A stretch of DNA of 64,000 nucleotides from Campylobacter sp. CCS1377. GTDB lineage: Bacteria > Campylobacterota > Campylobacteria > Campylobacterales > Campylobacteraceae. Location: assembly GCF_040008265.1 (NCBI RefSeq), contig NZ_CP155620.1, positions 806,001-870,000 on the forward strand, written 5' to 3'. Under the pieces are notes generated by a model, which was not told the DNA's origin, did no database searches, and saw only the letters and a list, made by a program, of their open reading frames with translations. This document shows, in pieces, positions 46,292-55,005 of the stretch (its first letter is position 1; each line of letters opens with the position of its first letter). The position numbers were made by a program, and so were the translations under genes.

Positions 46292-46297
46292 TACAAT
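46292..46297 (+). promoter_or_regulatory. -10 box (TACAAT) for petABC
   Basis: A T-rich tract and CGCTACAATGC lie about 41 nt before the petA ATG. Confidence 0.55.
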
Positions 46298-46337
46298 GCT
46301 AAGCTTTGTTAGAAATAAAATCAATGAAAGGAAATTA

Positions 46338-46841
46338 ATGGCTACATCTGAGAGTAGACGAAGTTTTATGGGGCTTGCCTTTGGAGGCGTAGCTGCTGTT
46401 GGCGGTGTTTTTTCTCTTGTTGCGATGAAAAAGACTTGGGATCCGCTTCCAAGTGTTAAAGCCGCTGGATTTACAACGGTAGATTTATCGAGTATGCAAG
46501 AAGGAGAATTAAGAACAATAGAATGGCGTAAAAAGCCTATTTTTATCTTAAAAAAAGATGCTAATATGGCAAAAGATGAAAAGCGTGATGTTGTGATAGA
46601 TAACTCTGCTTATACTGTTGTTATAGGGCTTTGTACTCATTTAGGTTGCATTCCTGCATATGTACCGAGTGAGCAATTATTTAAATGTGCCTGTCATGGT
46701 GGCGAATTTGACACAAGCGGTAAAAATGTTTTCGGACCTCCTCCAAGACCTCTTGATATTCCACCGTTTAAGATCGATGGAACTAAACTTGTTTTAGGTG
46801 AAGAGGGTCCTGAATATCAAAAAATGATAGCGGAGGCATAA
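46338..46841 (+). CDS. petA: Ubiquinol-cytochrome c reductase Rieske iron-sulfur subunit
   Basis: 167 residues of the cytochrome bc1 complex. MATSESRRSFMGLAFGGVAAVGGVFSLVA is an uncleaved twin-arginine signal-anchor. The 2Fe-2S ligands are CTHLGC and CACHGG, about residues 97-118. The ATG at 46338 is chosen for its AAAGGAAA Shine-Dalgarno and because the Tat motif must be near the N-terminus; an upstream ATG at 46296 lies beside the promoter. petB follows after 1 nt. Confidence 0.95.
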   Translation: MATSESRRSFMGLAFGGVAAVGGVFSLVAMKKTWDPLPSVKAAGFTTVDLSSMQEGELRTIEWRKKPIFILKKDANMAKDEKRDVVIDNSAYTVVIGLCTHLGCIPAYVPSEQLFKCACHGGEFDTSGKNVFGPPPRPLDIPPFKIDGTKLVLGEEGPEYQKMIAEA

Positions 46842-46842
46842 T

Positions 46843-48093
46843 ATGGCACAAATTAGAAAAGCTACAGGGATAGTTGATTGGCTAGATCAAAGACTGGCAG
46901 TACATAAATTACTTGATGTGCTAATGGTAAAATATTGGATACCAAAACAAATTAATTTTCTATGGGCTATGGGGGTTATTTTAACTACGCTTTTTACAGT
47001 GCTTTTTATTACGGGACTTTTACTTGTAATGTACTATAAGCCTGATACTGCACTTGCTTTTGATAGTGTCAATAAGACCATTATGCAAGAGGTTGAATAT
47101 GGCTGGCTTTGGCGTCATATGCACGGTGTGGCTGCTTCTGTGATTTTCTTAATCATCTATATCCATATGCTAACAGGAATTTATTACGGTTCTTATAAAA
47201 AAGGTCGTGAGATGATTTGGATCAGCGGAATGCTTTTATTTGTGGTGTTTTCAGCTGAAGCTTTCAGTGGTTATATGCTTCCTTGGGGACAGATGAGTTA
47301 TTGGGCTGCTCAAGTTATCACTAATCTTTTTGGTGGAATTCCATTTATTGGAGATGCCTTGGTTGTGTGGATTAGAGGGGATTATGCAGTTTCTGATCCA
47401 ACTTTAACAAGATTTTTTATGCTCCATGTATGCTTGTTACCTATCGTAATTATAGGTATTATTGCATTCCATTTTTATTCTTTAAGAATTCCACATGTAA
47501 ATAATGAAATTGCAGAAGAATTAGACTTTGATTTGGAAGCTGAAAAATATATGTCAGGCGATACAAAAAATTCAAAAGTAATTCCTTTTTGGCCTGCATT
47601 TTTAGCAAAAGATTTTATGTATATTAGTCTTTTTATGATTTTCTTCTTCTATTTGGTATGTTTTAAATTTAACTTTGCTATGGATCCAATTAATTTTGAT
47701 CCAGCTGATGCACTTAAAACTCCAGCGCACATTTATCCTGAATGGTATTTCTTATGGAGTTATGAAGTATTAAGAGGATTTTTCTTTGATATTGGAGGCA
47801 TTAAAGCTTTTGATATAGGTTTGGCTGCTTTTGGTATAGCTCAAGTGATTTTCTTCTTGTTGCCTTGGCTTGATAGAAGTGATGTGGTAAAACCAGCTCA
47901 TGAAAGACCTTTATTTTTTATTTGGTTTTGGGTTTTATTGATTGATTTGATCGTTTTAACTATTTATGGAAAATTACCTCCAACAGGAGTTAATGCTTGG
48001 GTAGGTTTTGCCGCTTCGTTAGTATTTTTATTATTATTGCTTGTGGTATTGCCTGTGATTACAATTTTAGAAAGAAAAGGAGCTAAATCATGA
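46843..48093 (+). CDS. petB: Cytochrome b of the bc1 complex
   Basis: A 416-residue integral membrane subunit that oxidises menaquinol. WRHMHGVAASVIFLIIYIHM and MLHVCLLPIVIIGIIAFHFYSLRIPH carry the heme b histidines. TPAHIYPEWYFLWSYEVLRGFF has the Qo-site PEWY motif. It is long enough to include both the cytochrome b6-like and subunit IV-like halves. The end overlaps petC by 4 nt. Confidence 0.96.
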   Translation: MAQIRKATGIVDWLDQRLAVHKLLDVLMVKYWIPKQINFLWAMGVILTTLFTVLFITGLLLVMYYKPDTALAFDSVNKTIMQEVEYGWLWRHMHGVAASVIFLIIYIHMLTGIYYGSYKKGREMIWISGMLLFVVFSAEAFSGYMLPWGQMSYWAAQVITNLFGGIPFIGDALVVWIRGDYAVSDPTLTRFFMLHVCLLPIVIIGIIAFHFYSLRIPHVNNEIAEELDFDLEAEKYMSGDTKNSKVIPFWPAFLAKDFMYISLFMIFFFYLVCFKFNFAMDPINFDPADALKTPAHIYPEWYFLWSYEVLRGFFFDIGGIKAFDIGLAAFGIAQVIFFLLPWLDRSDVVKPAHERPLFFIWFWVLLIDLIVLTIYGKLPPTGVNAWVGFAASLVFLLLLLVVLPVITILERKGAKS

Positions 48094-49223
48094 GAGAGCT
48101 AAAAATATTTTTAGTTGTAGTCGTTTTTACTGCCCTAGTTTATTGGGGAGTTGAGCCTTATGCGCATTCTGTAATGAAACCTCATGTTGCTCCTGCAAAT
48201 TTTGATTTTCAGCAAGAAGATCTTAGTTTTGCTAACTCTATAGTAGCTACAAAACAAGCTGACTTAGAACTAGCAAAAGCTGAAAACAATGAAAGTAAAA
48301 TCGAAGCGGCTCAAAAGGCCTTAGATCTTGCAAATGAAAAATTGCAAAAAAATCAAGCTTTATGGGATAAAGTTTCTAAAATGGATTTTTCAAAAGCAGA
48401 TGCAAGCAAAGGTGCTGAATTTTTTTCAAGCAATTGTATAGCTTGTCATGGCTTAGAAGCTGCGGGTATTGCACCGACTATTCCTGATTCTTCTATCTAT
48501 GGAGTTTTACCTCCTGATTTAAGTGGGGCAGGTTTGCTTTATGATGAAAAATTCTTAGCAGCTTTAATTATGAATCCATCGTTAGCGTTAAAAGTTGATC
48601 ATAAATTTGGTGATGCTTTCATTATGACGGCTTACAATGTGGATGTTTCAGGAGAAAGCGAAGAGGTTACTGATGCAAATATTATTAATGTAATTGCCTA
48701 TTTAAAAGAAGTAGCTATGCAGCATAAGGCTGATTTAGAGCAAAAAACAAAAGCAGAACTTGAAGCAAGGTATGCTAAAATTGAAGGTATAAGCGAAGAG
48801 CAAAAAGCAGCATTGATAGAAAAGGATATGGTGTTTGCTAAGGAAAAGAATACTTTTATTGAAGCTTGTGGGCGTTGTCATAGTATGAAATACGATGGAC
48901 TTGTTGCCACTTCAAATAGTAGCGATTTGAAAGGTTATTTGGGTTCTATTCCGCCAGATTTATCTATGATGATAAGATCAAGAGGAGAAGAATATTTGAA
49001 TAACTTCCTTAACAATACTCAAAAATTACTTCCAGGTACTGCAATGCCTAGGGTAGGGCTTAATGAAGCAAGTCAAAAAGAAATTCTTGCTTATATGGAA
49101 AAAATAGGTGATAGCAAAAAAGAAGAAAGAGAAAGCACTGGTTTATATATTATGCTATTTTTCGTGATTTTAAGCATATTTGCTATTGCTTGGAAACGCT
49201 CTGTTTGGTCTAAACTTCATTAA
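48090..49223 (+). CDS. petC: Di-heme cytochrome c subunit of the bc1 complex
   Basis: 377 residues with two heme c sites, CIACH (C116) and CGRCH (C260), and an N-terminal membrane anchor (IFLVVVVFTALVYWG). A second hydrophobic helix near the end (LYIMLFFVILSIFAIAW) anchors the C-terminus. This di-heme c1 type is typical of epsilonproteobacteria and passes electrons to periplasmic cytochrome c. The methionines in PGTAMPRVG are likely axial ligands. It ends the petABC operon. Confidence 0.94.
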   Translation: MRELKIFLVVVVFTALVYWGVEPYAHSVMKPHVAPANFDFQQEDLSFANSIVATKQADLELAKAENNESKIEAAQKALDLANEKLQKNQALWDKVSKMDFSKADASKGAEFFSSNCIACHGLEAAGIAPTIPDSSIYGVLPPDLSGAGLLYDEKFLAALIMNPSLALKVDHKFGDAFIMTAYNVDVSGESEEVTDANIINVIAYLKEVAMQHKADLEQKTKAELEARYAKIEGISEEQKAALIEKDMVFAKEKNTFIEACGRCHSMKYDGLVATSNSSDLKGYLGSIPPDLSMMIRSRGEEYLNNFLNNTQKLLPGTAMPRVGLNEASQKEILAYMEKIGDSKKEERESTGLYIMLFFVILSIFAIAWKRSVWSKLH

Positions 49224-49232
49224 AAATTTTTA

Positions 49233-49253
49233 AGCCATCTTTTAAAGATGGCT
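49233..49253 (+). terminator. Terminator-like hairpin after petC
   Basis: AGCCATC...GATGGCT palindrome with an AT loop, 9 nt after the petC stop. The following CTCTTCCT is only weakly T-rich, so termination may be partial. Confidence 0.5.
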
Positions 49254-49286
49254 CTCTTCCTAAGAAAAAACTAAAATAATTTTTGA

Positions 49287-49292
49287 TATAAT
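49287..49292 (+). promoter_or_regulatory. -10 box (TATAAT) for rpsB-tsf
   Basis: TTTTTGATATAATC lies 90 nt before the rpsB ATG, leaving a long leader (about 83 nt). Leaders like this upstream of rpsB carry S2 autoregulation in other bacteria; I do not see the fold clearly here. Confidence 0.65.
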
Positions 49293-49382
49293 CTTGGCTT
49301 TAATTCACACGCATCAATCCTTTTTAGCTTGTATAAATTAAGGGATGCGGAGGAATAAAGCTAATTTTATAAGGAGAAACTC

Positions 49383-50171
49383 ATGGTTAGTATGAGAGAT
49401 TTATTGGAATGTGGTGTGCACTTTGGACACCAAACAAGACGCTGGAATCCAAAAATGAAAAAATTTATTTTTGGTGAGAGAAAAGGTATTTATGTAATTG
49501 ATTTGCAAAAAACCTTAAGATATTTTAGATATACATATAATATTGTTCGTGATGCTGCAGCAGAAGGTAAAACTATACTTTTTGTTGGAACTAAAAAACA
49601 AGCAGGTGGGGCGATTAAAGAATATGCCGAAAAATGCGGTATGCCTTATGTAAATCACAGATGGTTAGGCGGTATGATGACAAATTTTGGAACAATTCGT
49701 CAGTCAATTAGAAAATTAGAAGTTATAGAAAAAATGGAAGAAGATGGAAGTATTAAACTTCTAACTAAAAAAGAAGCTTTAATGCTTACTAGAAAAAAAG
49801 AAAAACTATTAGCTTATCTTGGTGGAATTCGTCATATGAAAACCCAACCAGATATGATTTTTGTTATTGATACAGTGAAAGAAAAAATTGCAGTTCAAGA
49901 AGCAAACAGGCTTAAAATTCCTGTGGTAGCTCCACTTGATACAAATTGCGATCCTGATCTTGTAACTTATCCAATTCCTGGAAATGATGATGCAATTAGA
50001 TCGGTTCAACTTTTTTGCCAAGAAATGGCTGAAGCCATCAATGAAGGGAAAGCTTTAAGGGATCAAGATGGAGAAGCTTTAGCCGATGAAAAAGAAATTA
50101 CTGATGAAGAAAAACAAGAAGTGTTAGATGAGGCAATGAGCGAAGAGGATTTTGAAGGAGAACAAGAATAA
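49383..50171 (+). CDS. rpsB: 30S ribosomal protein S2
   Basis: 262 residues. [22 protein letters not shown] is the family N-terminus, with [18 protein letters not shown] and [25 protein letters not shown]. The acidic C-terminal tail is longer than in E. coli. AAGGAG precedes the ATG. The stop overlaps the tsf ATG by 1 nt. Confidence 0.97.
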   Translation: MVSMRDLLECGVHFGHQTRRWNPKMKKFIFGERKGIYVIDLQKTLRYFRYTYNIVRDAAAEGKTILFVGTKKQAGGAIKEYAEKCGMPYVNHRWLGGMMTNFGTIRQSIRKLEVIEKMEEDGSIKLLTKKEALMLTRKKEKLLAYLGGIRHMKTQPDMIFVIDTVKEKIAVQEANRLKIPVVAPLDTNCDPDLVTYPIPGNDDAIRSVQLFCQEMAEAINEGKALRDQDGEALADEKEITDEEKQEVLDEAMSEEDFEGEQE

Positions 50172-51247
50172 TGGCTGAAATTTCTGCACAAATGGTAAAA
50201 GAGCTCCGTGAAAACACAGGGGCAGGGATGATGGATTGTAAAAATGCTTTAAAAGAAACCAATGGAGATTTTGAAAAAGCAATTCAACTTTTAAGAGAAA
50301 AAGGTTTGGGTAAAGCCGCTAAAAAGGCCGATAGACTTGCTGCTGAAGGCTTAGTGAGTGTAAAAGTAAGCGATGATTTTAAAAGTGCAACAGTGAGTGA
50401 GATTAATTCAGAAACTGACTTTGTTGCTAAAAACGAACAATTTATTGCTTTAACAAAAGATACAACAGCACATATTCAAAGCAATAGCCTACAAAATATT
50501 GAAGAGCTCCATTCTAGTACAATTAATGGAGTTAAATTTGAAGAATATCTTAAAAGTCAAATTGCTACTATCGGCGAAAATTTAGTTGTAAGAAGATTTG
50601 CTACATTAAAAGCTGGAAATAATGGAGTAGTAAATGGCTATATTCACACTAACGGGCGTGTAGGTGTTATTATTGCAGCGGCTTGTGATAGTCAAGCTAT
50701 GGTGGAAAAATCGGCTGATTTTTTAAAACAAATTTGTATGCATATAGCTGCGATGAAACCAAGTTATTTAAGTTACAAAGAACTTGATATGGATTTTGTT
50801 CAAAACGAATATAAAGCTCTAGTTGCAGAACTTGAAAAAGAAAATGAAGAAAGACGCAGACTTAAAGATCCTAATAAACCTGAACATAAAATTCCTAAAT
50901 TTGCAAGTCGTAAACAACTTACTGATGAGATTTTAAAACAAGCCGAAGAGGATATTAAGGCAGAATTGAAAGCACAAAATAAGCCAGAGAAAATTTGGCA
51001 AAATATTATCCCAGGAAAATTAAACAGCTTTATTGCTGATAATTCTCAACTTGATAGCAGGCTCACTTTAATGGGACAATTTTATGTAATGGATGACAAA
51101 AAAACCATTGAACAAGTTATTGCTGAAAAAGAAAAAGAATTTGGCGGTAAATTAGAAATTGTTGAATTTATCCGTTTCGAAGTAGGCGAAGGATTAGAGA
51201 AAAAAACAGAAGATTTTGCTGCTGAAGTTGCTGCGCAAATGGCTTAA
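50171..51247 (+). CDS. tsf: Elongation factor Ts
   Basis: 358 residues. VKELRENTGAGMMDCKNAL is the N-terminal EF-Ts signature, with SETDFVAKNEQF. It catalyses GDP release from EF-Tu. It is longer than E. coli EF-Ts (283) owing to an insert of charged helices (about 210-260, KENEERRRLKDPNKPEHKIPKF), as usual in Campylobacter. Co-transcribed with rpsB; the ABC gene begins at its stop. Confidence 0.97.
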   Translation: MAEISAQMVKELRENTGAGMMDCKNALKETNGDFEKAIQLLREKGLGKAAKKADRLAAEGLVSVKVSDDFKSATVSEINSETDFVAKNEQFIALTKDTTAHIQSNSLQNIEELHSSTINGVKFEEYLKSQIATIGENLVVRRFATLKAGNNGVVNGYIHTNGRVGVIIAAACDSQAMVEKSADFLKQICMHIAAMKPSYLSYKELDMDFVQNEYKALVAELEKENEERRRLKDPNKPEHKIPKFASRKQLTDEILKQAEEDIKAELKAQNKPEKIWQNIIPGKLNSFIADNSQLDSRLTLMGQFYVMDDKKTIEQVIAEKEKEFGGKLEIVEFIRFEVGEGLEKKTEDFAAEVAAQMA

Positions 51248-51885
51248 TGATGGAATTATTAAAAGCGGAGAATTTAAATCATGGGTTTGAATATCCGCTT
51301 TTTAATTCTTTAAATTTAACTTTAAATTCTAAAGATTGTATTTCAATACAAGGTAGTAGTGGTTGCGGTAAATCTACGCTTTTACATATTTTATCTTCTT
51401 TACTTCAACCAAATTCTGGAAAAGTTTTTTACAAAGAACAAGACTTATATGCTTTAGATGAAAATTCAAGACTAAAAATTCGCCGTTATGATTTTGGTAT
51501 TATTTTTCAAACACATTATCTTTTCAGAGGTTTTTCTACTTTAGAAAATATAGAGCTTGCAAGTGTCTTATCCGAAAATGAGTTAGATAACGAAATTTTA
51601 AAAAAGCTTGGCATTGATTCATTATTGGATCAAAAAGTTGGTAAGTTAAGTGGAGGACAACAGCAACGAGTTAGTATTGCAAGGGTTTTATGCAAAAAGC
51701 CAAAGATTATTTTTGCGGATGAAGCAACTGGGAATTTGGATTTTGCTAATGCTAAAAATGTATTAGAAATTTTAATTTCCTATGTTAAAAATAACGATGC
51801 TGCTTTATTTTTTGTTACCCATGATACCAAATTAGCAAATTTTTGTGATAAAACTTATATTTTAAATTCTAATGGAATTTGTTAA
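51247..51885 (+). CDS. ABC transporter ATP-binding protein (LolD/FtsE-like)
   Basis: 212 residues. Walker A GSSGCGKSTLL (about 37-47), Q-loop FQTHYLF, signature LSGGQQQRVSIAR and Walker B IIFADEATGNLD. Similarity is strongest to LolD, the lipoprotein-release ATPase. No LolC/E partner is adjacent, so its permease lies elsewhere. It overlaps fliR by 14 nt. Confidence 0.85.
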   Translation: MMELLKAENLNHGFEYPLFNSLNLTLNSKDCISIQGSSGCGKSTLLHILSSLLQPNSGKVFYKEQDLYALDENSRLKIRRYDFGIIFQTHYLFRGFSTLENIELASVLSENELDNEILKKLGIDSLLDQKVGKLSGGQQQRVSIARVLCKKPKIIFADEATGNLDFANAKNVLEILISYVKNNDAALFFVTHDTKLANFCDKTYILNSNGIC

Positions 51886-52639
51886 TTACCTAGGCGATAA
51901 AAATGTAGCAACTTTTATGCTATTATTTGCAAGACTTAGTGGCATTATAGTTTTTTTTCCTTTTTTTTCACATAATAATATTCCTTTGGTGATTAAAACC
52001 ACTTTTGTCTTATTTTTAACCATGTATTTGTTTCCTAATGCCCGATTGGATAATGCTAATTTAAATTCTTTTTTTGTGTTGCAACTTTTAAGTGAGCTTA
52101 TTTTTGGTATGATAGCCGGACTTATGCTTCAGCTTATTTTTGCTATTATTCAAATGGCAGGAGAGCAAATTTCCTTTACTATGGGTTTTACTATGGCAAG
52201 TGTAATTGATCCAGCATCAGGTATGAGTATGCCTATAACTTCTCAGATTTTAAATTTACTTGCTTTACTTGTATTTGTAGCATTTGATGGACATCATCTG
52301 ATTTTATTATTTATGAATTATTCTTTGGATTATATTGTGCTTGGTGGATTTTATCCCCATGAAAATTTACTCCATTATCTTAATATGGGAATGCTCAGTG
52401 TATTTTCATTGGGTTTTTCTATAGCCTTTCCTATTTTGGCCATTTCTTTGCTAGCAGATGTTATTTTTGGTTTATTGATGAAAACTATGCCACAGTTTAA
52501 TTTACTGGTTGTAGGTTTTCCTATTAAGATTACTTTGTCTTTTGTTGTATTAATTGCAATTTTAACAGTAATGATGCAATATTTTAAAGAACTTATTTTA
52601 AAAGTTTTTTCAAATATGCAAACTCTATTTTTTGTATAA
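51872..52639 (+). CDS. fliR: Flagellar export apparatus protein FliR
   Basis: A 255-residue inner-membrane component of the flagellar type III secretion gate with FliP and FliQ. About six hydrophobic segments; MLLFARLSGIIVFFPFF and MAGEQISFTMGFTMASVIDPASG are FliR signatures. The start lies inside the ABC gene (14-nt overlap), so translation is coupled. It is followed by the acidic-protein gene after 58 nt. Confidence 0.94.
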   Translation: MEFVNYLGDKNVATFMLLFARLSGIIVFFPFFSHNNIPLVIKTTFVLFLTMYLFPNARLDNANLNSFFVLQLLSELIFGMIAGLMLQLIFAIIQMAGEQISFTMGFTMASVIDPASGMSMPITSQILNLLALLVFVAFDGHHLILLFMNYSLDYIVLGGFYPHENLLHYLNMGMLSVFSLGFSIAFPILAISLLADVIFGLLMKTMPQFNLLVVGFPIKITLSFVVLIAILTVMMQYFKELILKVFSNMQTLFFV

Positions 52640-52697
52640 GCATTCACTAATTTAAAATATTCTACAATTATGGAATTGTTACCGAAGGATTAATTTT

Positions 52698-54137
52698 ATG
52701 AAAATGCTACTTTTAAATAACAGCCCTGTTGTATCTAGGTTGATTGGACTTAGTGCAAAAAAAATGTCGTATGAACTTGATGAGAAAGAAGATTGTGAAC
52801 AAATTGAAGATTATGATATAGTTGTTATTGATGGCGATATGTTGGTTGATTTTAATGAGCTTAAGCAAAAAAATCAAAAACTTATAGTTTTAACAAATCG
52901 CGATCAGGTATTGGATTCTAGTATTCAAACTTTAAAAAAGCCTTTTTTGCCAACAGATTTTATAAAGCTTGTAAATGAAATGCAGGATAATCAAAAAGAT
53001 GATATAGAAAAATTGCTACAAAACGATGATAAAAATCCTTATGATGATATAGTGTTAAATTTAGACGAATTGCATTTAGAAGATGATGTGGAACAAGAAA
53101 ATGAAGAGCCAGTGCAGGATTTGCAAGTCAGCGAAGATGATTTGGATGCGTTAAATTTAGATGAAAAGCAAGGGCAAAGTCAGGTTTTAAATGAAACTTT
53201 AAATGGACAAGATTTAATTTTAGATGAAAAACAAGACGAAGCTTTAGAGCAAGATGAAGTTAAAGAAGACGATTTAAATCAAAGTGATTTAGAAAAAGAA
53301 GAAAATTTAAATCAAGATAAAGTTTTAGAAGAAGAACTTTCTTTGAACGAAGAGCAAGCAAATGAAGAATTAGAGCGAAATTTAGATGAAGACAATAAAG
53401 AAGAGCGAAATAAAAATTTAGATCCTATTTTAGCAGAGGATGAAAATCAAAATGAAAATATACCTTCCGTTTTAGATGAAGATTTAGAATTTGATGAGTT
53501 AGATGATGTAAATTTGGATGAAAAAATAGAAAATGACTTGCCTTTAGAGCAAGATAAAATTTTAGATGAAGAAGAATTAAATAAAGCTTTGGAAAATCTA
53601 CAAGAAGAGCAAGAAGTGCTTGATGGGCAAGAGCAAACTCCAGAAGTCTTTGAGGAAAATAATGAGGAAAATAAACCTTTAGAGGATATGTATAAAAAAT
53701 TATCACAAGACGCACAGTTTATTGGTGAAGAGGATAAAGAACCAAAACACGATGAAGAAGAATTTGAACCTATTGTAATAGAAAATATTAGCGATAATGA
53801 AAATTTAAATTATGAAGATAAAAGTCCGCAAGATCAAATTAAAGAAGAATTAGCTGCTTTAAGTGCTATGGATGAAAAAGATTTCCAAGAAATAAAAATT
53901 GAAGAAAAACAAAATGAATTAGATTCATTAAAAGAAGAAGATATACAAATTGCTTTAGGTGAGAGTATAGAAAACAAACAAACTTCTAAGGAGCAAAGTG
54001 AAGAGATTGTAGGGGAATTAACCCAAAGCATTGCAGGGGCAATTACTTCAAGCATTAAAGATGATGCCTTGAAAGCAGCTTTAAAGGGAATGAAGATGAA
54101 TATTAATATAAATATAAATTTTGAGGATAAAGATTGA
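52698..54137 (+). CDS. Highly acidic protein with N-terminal receiver-like domain
   Basis: 479 residues. Residues 1-95 fit a degenerate response-regulator receiver: an SRLIGLSAKKMSYEL helix, YDIVVIDGDM at the phospho-Asp strand, LIVLTNR and LKKPFLPTDFIKLV (switch Thr and conserved Lys-Pro). The middle (about 100-430) is extremely rich in Glu/Asp/Leu/Gln in loose repeats (LNLDEKQ, LDEDL, EENLNQDK). The C-terminus (IVGELTQSIAGAITSSIKDDALKAALKGMKMNININ) is a short hydrophobic-basic tail. It sits between fliR and gmk, sharing 3-4 nt with gmk. Function unknown. Confidence 0.8.
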   Translation: MKMLLLNNSPVVSRLIGLSAKKMSYELDEKEDCEQIEDYDIVVIDGDMLVDFNELKQKNQKLIVLTNRDQVLDSSIQTLKKPFLPTDFIKLVNEMQDNQKDDIEKLLQNDDKNPYDDIVLNLDELHLEDDVEQENEEPVQDLQVSEDDLDALNLDEKQGQSQVLNETLNGQDLILDEKQDEALEQDEVKEDDLNQSDLEKEENLNQDKVLEEELSLNEEQANEELERNLDEDNKEERNKNLDPILAEDENQNENIPSVLDEDLEFDELDDVNLDEKIENDLPLEQDKILDEEELNKALENLQEEQEVLDGQEQTPEVFEENNEENKPLEDMYKKLSQDAQFIGEEDKEPKHDEEEFEPIVIENISDNENLNYEDKSPQDQIKEELAALSAMDEKDFQEIKIEEKQNELDSLKEEDIQIALGESIENKQTSKEQSEEIVGELTQSIAGAITSSIKDDALKAALKGMKMNINININFEDKD

Positions 54138-54751
54138 AACCTTTTATTTTATTAGTTTCTGGTCCAAGCGGAGCTGGCAAGTCAACTTTATTAAAAAAAT
54201 TATTTCAAGATTTTAAAGATGAAATTTATTTTTCAGTTTCAAGCACCACAAGATCTCCAAGAGCAGGAGAGATTAATGGTGTTCATTATTATTTTATTTC
54301 AGAGCAAGAATTTAAGCAAGGTATTGAAAATAATGAATTTTTAGAATGGGCAAATGTGCATGGTTATTATTATGGAACCTCATCTTGTTATACAAATGAG
54401 GCTTTAAAACAAGGTAAAATAGTCATTCTTGATATTGATGTGCAGGGTTTTCATCTTATTAAAGATAAATTAAAAGAAAAATTAGTATCAATTTTTATAA
54501 CAACGCAAAATAAAAATGAATTAAAACAAAGACTTATTAAGCGAAATACTGATACAATAGAAATTCTTGAAAAGAGACTTTGCAACGCTAAAGATGAAAT
54601 GCAGCATTTGCCAAGTTATGATTATGTCATTATCAATAAAGATTTGCAAGAGAGTTATAATTGTCTAAAGGCTATTTATGAGTCTCAAAAGTGCAAAACA
54701 AAAAATAATGATTTAGAAAATATTTTAATTCAATGGAATAAAGGAGAATAA
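54134..54751 (+). CDS. gmk: Guanylate kinase
   Basis: 205 residues. P-loop LLVSGPSGAGKSTLLKKLF, GMP-binding SSTTRSPRAGEINGVHYYF and FLEWANVHGYYYGTS, then ILDIDVQGF. It phosphorylates GMP to GDP. The start is TTG at 54134, overlapping the preceding stop, with GAGGAT upstream. tatA follows after 1 nt. Confidence 0.95.
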   Translation: MKPFILLVSGPSGAGKSTLLKKLFQDFKDEIYFSVSSTTRSPRAGEINGVHYYFISEQEFKQGIENNEFLEWANVHGYYYGTSSCYTNEALKQGKIVILDIDVQGFHLIKDKLKEKLVSIFITTQNKNELKQRLIKRNTDTIEILEKRLCNAKDEMQHLPSYDYVIINKDLQESYNCLKAIYESQKCKTKNNDLENILIQWNKGE

Positions 54752-54752
54752 A

Positions 54753-54995
54753 ATGGGTTTAGGTTCAATAGGGCCAGGACAATGGCTGATTATTTTATTA
54801 ATTATCGTTTTACTTTTTGGAGCAAAGAAAATTCCAGAACTTGCTAAAGGTCTTGGAAAGGGCATTAAAACATTTAAGAGTGAAATGAATTCAGAAGAAG
54901 AAGTGGCAAAAAATACACAAAAAATTGAAGAAAAACAAGAAGCAAATAGCGTTAATTCGGATGCAGATTTAACTAATTCAAATAAAAAAGTTTAA
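54753..54995 (+). CDS. tatA: Sec-independent translocase protein TatA
   Basis: 80 residues. SIGPGQWLIILLIIVLLFGAKKIPELAKGLGKGIKTFKSEM is the TatA/E form: a transmembrane helix, the FGAKKIPE hinge and an amphipathic helix. The C-terminus is acidic and unstructured. It exports folded twin-arginine proteins such as the Rieske protein encoded at 46338. GGAG Shine-Dalgarno at the end of gmk. Confidence 0.94.
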   Translation: MGLGSIGPGQWLIILLIIVLLFGAKKIPELAKGLGKGIKTFKSEMNSEEEVAKNTQKIEEKQEANSVNSDADLTNSNKKV

Positions 54996-55005
54996 GGTTT
55001 TTAAC

